Source of the DNA: Deltaproteobacteria bacterium
GTDB lineage: Bacteria > UBA10199 > DSSB01
Direction: 5' to 3'
Length of the DNA stretch: 5,118 nt
NCBI GenBank assembly: GCA_021414045.1
Contig: JAIOPF010000231.1
Span: 6,538 to 11,655, forward strand
Positions within the stretch are counted from its first letter, which is position 1. Every line of letters starts with the position of its first letter. Positions 1-5,118 of the stretch are shown here, piece by piece. A program made the translations under genes and the position numbers. Under the pieces are notes generated by a model that saw nothing but the letters and a program-made list of their open reading frames with translations, did no database searches and had not been told where the DNA came from.

Positions 1-2
1 AC

Positions 3-1175
3 GATGGACATCCCGCAGAAGCCGTGGCCCGTTTTCAAAAATCCCTGCTCTGGGAACAAGCTCTCCCGGCCGAAGACCAGCTCAAGATCAACAACAACAA
101 TCTCGGCATCGCGCTGTCGATCAAAGGGGACCATGAGGCCGCCCTGGAATTTTTCGACGAGCGGACCCGGCGCCTCGAGGGGAGGCTGAAACCCGACCAG
201 GAAATCGCGCTGCTGAACGGCCGATCCTACGTTTGCTTGCAATCGGGCCGCTTCGAGGAGGCCATCACTTTCCTGAAGAAGGCGATGCAATTGGCGGAAC
301 AGAGCGGCGCGCTGCATCCCTTCTCCTCCATCATGGGCAATTTGATCACCGCCCTCATCAAGGAAAGCCGCTACGCCGAGAGCCTGCCGCTGCTACAGAA
401 AATCCTGGCCTTCCAAGAGCGGCTTGGAAACCACCGCGACGTCGCCTACAACCTCCTCCGACAAGGCAGCGTCTACCTGACCCTGGGCATGGGAGAAAAG
501 GCCAAGAGCTGTTTCCAAAACGGCAGGTCCTATCTGGACGAATCCGACAAGAATCTTTTCCTCTGGTACGTGCTGGTCGACGGATATTGGGAAAAGGAAT
601 ATGGCGACCAAAATCGGGCCATGGAATTGTTCCGCGAGATGGAACAGGGTGCGGAGACCTACTCCATCCCCGAAATCCAATCCTGGGCCGTCTACGCGCA
701 GGCCGACCTGGCCTTTGAACAAAAGAAGCACGCGGAATGCCGGGCTCTTTTGACCAAGGTTCACGCCACCACCCAGGACAAGGAGTTCCTCGCCAGGCTT
801 CACCTGCTCGAGGCCAAGATCGCCGCCTTCGAGAAGGGCGAGGATCCCGAAAAGCTTTTCGCCATGGTGGAAAACGAGTGCGTCACCGGCCATTATCGGG
901 AAATTTTATGGGAGCTCTACCATGACTGGGGATTGTCCCGCGAAAAACGGCAAGGACCCAAAGCGGCGATTCCCCTGCTCGAGCAAGGCGCGCATATTGT
1001 CGAGGCCATCGTCGGTTCCCTACCGGAAGAATACCGAGACCGTTATTTAAATCAAAAAATGCGCAAGAAACTCTTCCAAGACCTGGAACATTCCCGCACC
1101 GTCCCCATCGGCGGCATGGCCTCTCGAATCAAGGGCTTTTTCAAGGAGAAATTGAACCGCAGCTCCGGCCACTGA
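3..1175 (+). CDS. TPR-repeat protein, 3' portion (start lies before the window)
   Basis: 390 residues are visible, ending at TGA 1173-1175. The frame is open from base 3, and the residues before the GTG at base 24 (DGHPAEAV) complete the pattern of a TPR second helix (G-x-x-x-EA-x-x-x-F-x-x-SL). That GTG has no Shine-Dalgarno sequence and would cut the repeat in half, so the gene continues upstream. About eight degenerate tetratricopeptide helix pairs follow, at visible residues roughly 30-58, 70-100, 110-142, 147-180, 187-220, 226-257, 263-290 and 302-340. Typical signatures are GDHEAALEFF, GRFEEAITFL and SRYAESLPLL. The last repeat leads into a SLPEEYRDRYLNQ-type segment and a basic tail. 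From general knowledge, similar ends occur on large deltaproteobacterial signalling proteins that carry a kinase, AAA ATPase or sigma-54 activator domain before a TPR array. The N-terminal domain is outside the window, so no enzyme activity can be assigned. The repeats predict a cytoplasmic protein-protein interaction scaffold. It converges on the histidine kinase gene. Confidence 0.85.
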   Translation, partial: DGHPAEAVARFQKSLLWEQALPAEDQLKINNNNLGIALSIKGDHEAALEFFDERTRRLEGRLKPDQEIALLNGRSYVCLQSGRFEEAITFLKKAMQLAEQSGALHPFSSIMGNLITALIKESRYAESLPLLQKILAFQERLGNHRDVAYNLLRQGSVYLTLGMGEKAKSCFQNGRSYLDESDKNLFLWYVLVDGYWEKEYGDQNRAMELFREMEQGAETYSIPEIQSWAVYAQADLAFEQKKHAECRALLTKVHATTQDKEFLARLHLLEAKIAAFEKGEDPEKLFAMVENECVTGHYREILWELYHDWGLSREKRQGPKAAIPLLEQGAHIVEAIVGSLPEEYRDRYLNQKMRKKLFQDLEHSRTVPIGGMASRIKGFFKEKLNRSSGH

Positions 1176-1176
1176 G

Positions 1177-3771
1177 TTAGGTCACTTTTAATTTCAATAA
1201 GGTGAGGTCGTCGGGAAAATTATTTCCGCCCTGCGCTTCGCTAAGCGAATTCAAGAGCGATTCCTTCCACTCCGCCGCCTGGGGTGCCCCGGAAAGGATG
1301 GCGTGGAATCTCTTCAAACTAAAATTACCCTCCCGCGGCTTGAACTCGTAGCAACCGTCGGTGAAGAAATACACCGAATCCCCCGCGCCCAACTGAAATT
1401 GGGCGGGATGAAAATCCTCCTCCGGGGATACGGCTCCGGAAGAAAGCGCGGGACTGGGCCTAACGCTGAGGTTTTGCGCGGCGCTTCCCGAATCCACCTT
1501 GAGCGGAGCCGGAGAATTTCCCCGCAAGACCTCGAGCATTTTTTGTTTCAAATGGTAGCGCCCCACCTGCAAGGCAACGTCGTACTGCAGGCCATGGCCG
1601 GCGTAGCGTTTCTGGGCCTCGCGCACCAACTCCACCAGCGTGGGATCGGCCGCCCCTCCGGTCACCGATTGCGAAAAAATCTCCTTGATCAGGTAGGTAA
1701 CCTGGGCGGAGGCGGTACCGTGGCTCGTCACGTCCGCCAAATAAAAATAAACCCATTCTCCCTTGGGAAGAATGTCGCAGAAATCGCCAGAGAGCTCCTC
1801 GGAGGGATGGTAAAGGTAGTCGAGCGCGGCGCCTTCGAATTGCTGCGGAGTCGCCGGCAGCAGGGACAATTGAATCGCGCGAGCCGCCTCGAGCTCGCGT
1901 TTGAGTTTCAATTGATTGCGCCGCAGCGAGACGAGATTTCGAACCCGCGCCAAGAGCTCCAATTCGGAAAAGGGCTTCGTCAGGTAATCGTCGGCCCCCT
2001 CTTCCAAACTCTCGATCCTGGAGGAAGACACGGATTGAGCCGTCAATAAGACGAAAGGAATGGGCCGGAGCTCCGGATCCTCGCGAACCTTGCGGCAAAA
2101 ATCCAGGCCGCTCATCACCGGCATCATCAGGTCCGACAGGATCAGATCGGGCAAGTGCTTCTTCGCCAAATCCAGGGCCTCCTTGCCGTTGGCCCCCACG
2201 AAGACATTATATTTGTCCAACAGCAAGTCGCGCAGGAAGTATCGCAACTCGGGATTGTCTTCCGCGCAGACGATCGTGGTTTTCTCTGGATCCCTGGTCC
2301 TTTCCGACTCGGCATTGAGCTCCGCGCAATTCGACGCGGTCTCGGGAGAAGCCGGCGCCTCCACGAGCGAGGCGGTGGTACGCGATTCCTCGCCCTCGAC
2401 GAAATCGACGATGGCGTTGGGCGGGAGATGGGCCTTGCCCAGCGGAATGGAAATTTCGAAGGAAGTCCCCTGGCCATAGCGGCTCTGGACCGAGACCTCG
2501 CCGCCGTGGAGACGGACGAATTCCTTCACTAGGGTAAGCCCCAGTCCGGTACCGGCGAACTCCCTCGTGGTGCTGCCGTCGGCCTGACGGAAACGCTCGA
2601 AGACGTGAGGCAACTCGCTCTCCTTAATGCCCACGCCGGAATCGCTCACCTTTAGGATCAAGCGGTCGCCGCGAATTTCAGTCGTCGCCTCGACGAATCC
2701 CTGCTTGGTGAATTTCAGGGCGTTCGACAAGAGATTGAACAGGATCTTGTCGAATTTTTCCGTGTCGATATAGAGCTCCATCCCCTTCACCAAGGGATCA
2801 AAGGAGCTCTTCAACGCGATCCCGCGCGATTCCGCCATCGATCGAAATTGGTCCAGGCGTTCCTGGACGAACCGGTTGAAATCCGGGAGCGGCGCGACTT
2901 TCAGCTCGATGGCGCCCGCTTCGGCCTTGGCGATGTCCAAGATCTGGTTGATCAGCCCCAACAAGCGCTGCTGGTTGCGCACCATCACTCCGACCTGGGT
3001 GCGCAGCTCCGGCGAGATCTCGCCGTAGCGCCCGTGCACCACCGCCTCGAGAGGCCCCAGCGTGAGGGTGATGGGCGTGCGAAACTCATGGGAAACGTTC
3101 GCGAAAAACTCCGTCTTGAGGCGCGTCAATTCCTTCAAGTCTTCCTTGGACCTGAGATGCTGCAGGGAGCTCTCGTAATCCTTGCTCAGGCTCTGCGAGA
3201 GGATATCGGTCAACTGCACCAACATGAGACCCGTAAGACCGATCAGACCGATGCGGACGGTGAGGTCATAAAAGTTAAGCTTGCCAGGACCCCAGAGGGA
3301 AACCAGGACCAGGCTGACCAGATAATAGAAAAGGACAAGGCGACTCCAACGAGGCGTGGAAGTTTGCAAGCCCCAGGCCACGGCGCCACCAAAGGCCATG
3401 ATGGCGTAGCCAGGCCACCACAAGGCCAAAACACCGTCGGTTTTCAAATAAACGAGGGGGCAAAGAATCCCGCAAAACAGGGTTTGGGCGACCAAAAATC
3501 GGAAGGGGCGCGAAGAACGCCAAGACAGGGTATAAAACAGAATATTGGAAGCGGAGAAGATGAAGATCCACAGGGCGGATTTCCAATGAGTCTCCCCCCG
3601 CCAGGCGAAAAAAACCGCCAATAAAAGGACGAATAAGCAGCATCCTCCGAAGAAAAATGCGACGAAACGGAGAATTTCTTGATTCACCGTCGTCGAGCGC
3701 TGGGGGGCGCTCGGGTTGGGACTCGAGGGAGCCGCCATCCAAAGAGTGGCATTCGCGACCGGCTTTTTCAT
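1177..3771 (-). CDS. Membrane-bound hybrid histidine kinase with receiver and C-terminal SpoIIE/RsbU-type PP2C phosphatase domain
   Basis: 864 residues. Residues 33-190 hold about six hydrophobic segments (near 33-57, 65-84, 90-109, 113-134, 142-160, 168-190) with short loops, so the sensor is likely membrane-embedded. HisKA follows with the H-box SHEFRTP (His228; E229 and T232 fit the ExxT phosphatase motif). HATPase_c has the N-box (N346, N350), G1 DSGVG (377-381), F-box FERF (391-394) and G2 GTGLGL (407-412). A low-complexity linker (about 446-495) precedes a receiver with acid pair E504/D505, phospho-acceptor D547, T577 and K599. A short probable coiled coil (617-640) joins it to a PP2C domain with SGDFCD (D663, D666), ADVTSHG (D680), FTDG (D805) and a terminal PDD (D854, D855). 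Every catalytic motif is intact, so both kinase and metal-dependent phosphatase should be active. Known RsbU/SpoIIE-type phosphatases act on phospho-STAS anti-anti-sigma factors; that target is inferred here. The start is uncertain: ATG 3771, ATG 3738 and GTG 3687 all lack a Shine-Dalgarno sequence, and all three keep the membrane domain. Confidence 0.93.
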   Translation of the reverse strand: MKKPVANATLWMAAPSSPNPSAPQRSTTVNQEILRFVAFFFGGCCLFVLLLAVFFAWRGETHWKSALWIFIFSASNILFYTLSWRSSRPFRFLVAQTLFCGILCPLVYLKTDGVLALWWPGYAIMAFGGAVAWGLQTSTPRWSRLVLFYYLVSLVLVSLWGPGKLNFYDLTVRIGLIGLTGLMLVQLTDILSQSLSKDYESSLQHLRSKEDLKELTRLKTEFFANVSHEFRTPITLTLGPLEAVVHGRYGEISPELRTQVGVMVRNQQRLLGLINQILDIAKAEAGAIELKVAPLPDFNRFVQERLDQFRSMAESRGIALKSSFDPLVKGMELYIDTEKFDKILFNLLSNALKFTKQGFVEATTEIRGDRLILKVSDSGVGIKESELPHVFERFRQADGSTTREFAGTGLGLTLVKEFVRLHGGEVSVQSRYGQGTSFEISIPLGKAHLPPNAIVDFVEGEESRTTASLVEAPASPETASNCAELNAESERTRDPEKTTIVCAEDNPELRYFLRDLLLDKYNVFVGANGKEALDLAKKHLPDLILSDLMMPVMSGLDFCRKVREDPELRPIPFVLLTAQSVSSSRIESLEEGADDYLTKPFSELELLARVRNLVSLRRNQLKLKRELEAARAIQLSLLPATPQQFEGAALDYLYHPSEELSGDFCDILPKGEWVYFYLADVTSHGTASAQVTYLIKEIFSQSVTGGAADPTLVELVREAQKRYAGHGLQYDVALQVGRYHLKQKMLEVLRGNSPAPLKVDSGSAAQNLSVRPSPALSSGAVSPEEDFHPAQFQLGAGDSVYFFTDGCYEFKPREGNFSLKRFHAILSGAPQAAEWKESLLNSLSEAQGGNNFPDDLTLLKLKVT

Positions 3772-3780
3772 TGTACGGAT

Positions 3781-3786
3781 ATTCTA
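3781..3786 (-). promoter_or_regulatory. Possible -10 box for the kinase-phosphatase gene
   Basis: The minus strand reads TAGAAT, one mismatch from the sigma-70 consensus TATAAT, and it ends 9 bases before the ATG at 3771. No good -35 hexamer is seen 16-18 bases upstream, where the terminator T-tract lies. If it is used, transcription would begin within a few bases of the ATG and give a nearly leaderless mRNA, which would fit the missing Shine-Dalgarno sequence. A single hexamer is weak evidence. Confidence 0.25.
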
Positions 3787-3797
3787 GCCATTTCGAC

Positions 3798-3825
3798 AAA
3801 AAAAAGCCCCGGAAAATTCCGGGGC
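3798..3825 (-). terminator. Intrinsic (rho-independent) terminator of the lipoprotein gene
   Basis: An inverted repeat, GCCCCGGAA (3806-3814) and TTCCGGGGC (3817-3825), pairs perfectly over 9 bp with a 2-base gap; a realistic fold is 8 bp with a 4-base loop. On the minus strand it is followed directly by eight T residues (complement of A 3798-3805). It starts 26 bases after the lipoprotein stop codon and ends 26 bases before the kinase start, so it insulates the two minus-strand genes. On the plus strand no T-tract follows the hairpin, so it should work in one direction only. Confidence 0.93.
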
Positions 3826-3851
3826 CTGAAAAAATAGCTTTTATCGGAGAC

Positions 3852-4919
3852 TTAAGGAGCCGAAGGCGCCGATTCCGCCGTGCCGGGCGCGCCCGGGGGG
3901 GGAGGAGGCACCGCGGGAGCCCCGCCAGGACCTTCATCCGGCATACCGCCCATCGGCATCGCCGCCTGCTGGGCCTTGGCCTTCGCCGCCAAATCCTCGA
4001 CCGTCGCTTTGTCCAACTTGAGGGCCAGAAGCACCTTGTTCTCCTTGGCATCGATGGAAAGCGCGCCAAGTATCTTGCCCAACTCCGGGCTCTTGCTCGC
4101 GAGCGAGGCCCCGAACAGAGTCTTATAGGAATTCGCCATGGTCATCATCTGCTGAGCGTCTTCCTTGGTACCGGTGATGACGCCCAAATCGATGTTGAGA
4201 TTTTCGTTGTAATCGATGCCCAAGTCGATGGCCTTCACGGAAGAAAGCGCGCTCATGGGATTGCCCATTCCGCCGCCGGCGCCCGCGGGAATCATACCCT
4301 CGGGAATCTTCGCGACCGCCCAGAGCATCTTGCCCTTGTCGACGCCGCCGATGAGATCCATCACCGCCTTATTTTTCTCGACCGAATCGCCCTTTTTCTT
4401 CGCGAGATCCAAAGAGCGCTTCACGGTGTCTTTTTTGCCGAAGATGGCTTGCTGACCCACCATCGCGACGCCGAAAGTCGGCTCCTTCGCGGTGCTGTAG
4501 ATCTTGACGCCTTCATAATCTTCTTCGTTCATGGTCGTGCCGGTCTTCTGCGCCTGATCGGTCATCTGTTTGATGAGCGCGGCGGAGTCGAGCTTGCCGT
4601 TGACGATGCCGACGAAATCCTTGGCATCCCGTTCCACGCCTTCGATCTTCATCCCCAAGGTCATGCCGTCGACGTCCTTCAAGAAGGGCTGGGCCTCGGC
4701 GGGAACTCCTTCCATCATCTTGGCGCCCATCGGAGAAGCCTGGATTTTTTTCCAGTTCATTCCGACGACGATATTGCTGTCGACGGGAATCAGGGAGAGG
4801 CTTTCTTGTTGGCTACCGCCACCACCTTGCTTACCGCAGCCTTTTCCGCATCCGGCGAGGCTTAAGCCAGCGACGAACGCGACGGCGATATATCGGAACT
4901 GCTTAGAACGAGGAATCAT
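3852..4919 (-). CDS. Putative lipoprotein of unknown function with Pro/Gly/Ala-rich C-terminal tail
   Basis: 355 residues from the chosen ATG at 4919. The N-terminus has basic residues (R4, K6, R9), a hydrophobic stretch (10-22) and a lipobox LAGC with Cys24, so signal peptidase II processing and lipid anchoring are predicted. A second Cys (C28) sits in a Gly-rich spacer (25-36). Residues 41-315 alternate strand-like and helical stretches: a PVDSNIVVGMNW opening, a DFVGIVNGKLD segment near 101-111, and a similar-feeling second half from about residue 197 (KMLWAVAKIPEG). This resembles secreted proteins of unknown function that begin with an LPxD-x-VVG-type strand, but I cannot name a family. 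A Gly/Met-rich loop (208-222) interrupts the second half, and residues 320-355 form a low-complexity tail with a run of five prolines. No catalytic motif is visible. An alternative ATG at 4937 overlaps the upstream stop codon; the Shine-Dalgarno placement favours 4919. The gene probably shares a transcript with the upstream partial gene and ends at the terminator at 3798-3825. Confidence 0.85.
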   Translation of the reverse strand: MIPRSKQFRYIAVAFVAGLSLAGCGKGCGKQGGGGSQQESLSLIPVDSNIVVGMNWKKIQASPMGAKMMEGVPAEAQPFLKDVDGMTLGMKIEGVERDAKDFVGIVNGKLDSAALIKQMTDQAQKTGTTMNEEDYEGVKIYSTAKEPTFGVAMVGQQAIFGKKDTVKRSLDLAKKKGDSVEKNKAVMDLIGGVDKGKMLWAVAKIPEGMIPAGAGGGMGNPMSALSSVKAIDLGIDYNENLNIDLGVITGTKEDAQQMMTMANSYKTLFGASLASKSPELGKILGALSIDAKENKVLLALKLDKATVEDLAAKAKAQQAAMPMGGMPDEGPGGAPAVPPPPPGAPGTAESAPSAP

Positions 4920-4927
4920 AAAAGAGG

Positions 4928-4932
4928 CTCCT
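4928..4932 (-). promoter_or_regulatory. Shine-Dalgarno sequence of the lipoprotein gene
   Basis: The minus strand reads AGGAG, with 8 bases between it and the ATG at 4919. It lies inside the six-codon extension that would begin at the ATG at 4937, and no comparable site precedes that upstream ATG. This decides the start in favour of 4919. Confidence 0.8.
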
Positions 4933-4933
4933 A

Positions 4934-5118
4934 TCATTGGGATTGAGACTCACCCACGCCGAACATTCGTCCGAGGAAACGGGTGAGACTGACACGCGCC
5001 CGCGCCGCCTTGCGGCCAAGATCGGGCAATTCTTGAAACAACTTGGGACGCCGCAACATCTCCCGGACCAGACTCAAGGGCTTCACCGCGGCGTTTTCGT
5101 CGAGGAAGGGCCCCGTGT
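4934..5118 (-). CDS. Unidentified protein, C-terminal 60 residues (gene runs past the window end)
   Basis: On the minus strand an open frame enters from the window edge (first full codon ends at 5116) and stops at TGA 4934-4936. It encodes 60 residues beginning TGPFLDENAAVKPLS and ending VGESQSQ. The segment is rich in Arg, Lys and Leu (for example REMLRRPKLFQELPDLGRK) and looks like amphipathic helices at the end of a larger protein. I recognise no family. Support for it being real is the lack of stops, a protein-like composition, and its fit with the next gene: its TGA overlaps an ATG (ATGA at 4934-4937) and lies 14 bases before the lipoprotein start, a spacing typical of co-transcribed genes. 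A non-coding upstream region that is open by chance remains possible because only 183 bases are visible. Confidence 0.6.
   Translation of the reverse strand, partial: TGPFLDENAAVKPLSLVREMLRRPKLFQELPDLGRKAARARVSLTRFLGRMFGVGESQSQ

Noticed and set aside
1180..1206. A weak TCACTT...AAGGTGA pairing just after the convergent stops
   Set aside because: The stem is short, bulged and AT-rich, with no T-tract after it on either strand.
1237..1249. A small inverted repeat (TTCGC-TAA-GCGAA) near the convergent gene ends
   Set aside because: It has only 5 bp of stem, no following T-tract, and lies inside the kinase coding sequence, so it is not a credible terminator for the TPR gene.
1303..2049. A 248-codon plus-strand open frame opposite the phosphatase and receiver region
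   Set aside because: It is fully antisense to strongly conserved PP2C and receiver motifs, has no recognisable domain and no ribosome binding site.
2848..3624. A 258-codon plus-strand open frame opposite the HisKA and membrane region
   Set aside because: It is antisense to the conserved H-box and transmembrane segments, and its product is Gln/Arg/Gly-rich without domain features.
3275..4069. A 264-codon minus-strand frame spanning the kinase start, the terminator and the lipoprotein 3' end
   Set aside because: It overlaps two well-supported genes in another frame and crosses the intrinsic terminator; the product is Arg/Pro-rich and looks out of frame.
3657..4865. A 402-codon open frame on the plus strand opposite the lipoprotein gene
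   Set aside because: It lies antisense to a gene with a clear signal peptide, Shine-Dalgarno site and terminator, it runs straight through that terminator, and its product is a His/Arg/Asp-rich mix with no domain. It is a by-product of GC-biased codons on the other strand.
1..5118. CRISPR arrays, tRNA or rRNA genes, insertion sequences and riboswitches
   Set aside because: No regularly spaced direct repeats, cloverleaf-like segments, transposase motifs or terminal inverted repeats were seen. The only gap longer than a few bases between genes is 80 bases and is explained by the terminator and the possible promoter.

Overview
This window looks like a piece of a chromosome from a Gram-negative bacterium of the deltaproteobacterial type (Myxococcota, Bdellovibrionota or a related uncultured lineage). 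The basis is moderately high GC by eye, a long TPR signalling protein with a C-terminal motif I associate with such lineages, a lipobox lipoprotein, and a complex hybrid histidine kinase. No taxonomic marker gene is present, so this placement is only an impression.

Layout. Bases 3-1175 (+) hold the 3' part of a TPR-repeat protein whose start lies before the window. It converges, with a single base between the stop codons, on a long minus-strand gene (1177-3771). That gene encodes an 864-residue membrane-anchored hybrid histidine kinase in which HisKA, HATPase_c, a receiver domain and a C-terminal SpoIIE/RsbU-type PP2C phosphatase are all in one chain. An 80-base gap (3772-3851) holds a clear intrinsic terminator for the next minus-strand gene and, right against the kinase start, a possible -10 box. 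Bases 3852-4919 (-) encode a lipoprotein of unknown function with a Pro/Gly/Ala-rich tail. Bases 4934-5118 (-) are the 3' end of another gene whose stop codon lies 14 bases upstream of the lipoprotein start, so those two are probably co-transcribed.

How the parts may work together. The lipoprotein and the gene upstream of it form one transcription unit that ends at the terminator. The kinase-phosphatase is then probably transcribed on its own. Its domain order suggests a self-contained route from a membrane signal, through His-Asp phosphotransfer, to dephosphorylation of a Ser/Thr-phosphorylated target, classically an anti-anti-sigma (STAS) protein. No STAS protein, anti-sigma kinase or sigma factor is visible here, so the target is unknown. 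No RNA gene, mobile element, CRISPR array or repeat array was seen. The most notable item is the kinase-receiver-phosphatase fusion. I did not find evidence for a wholly new system.
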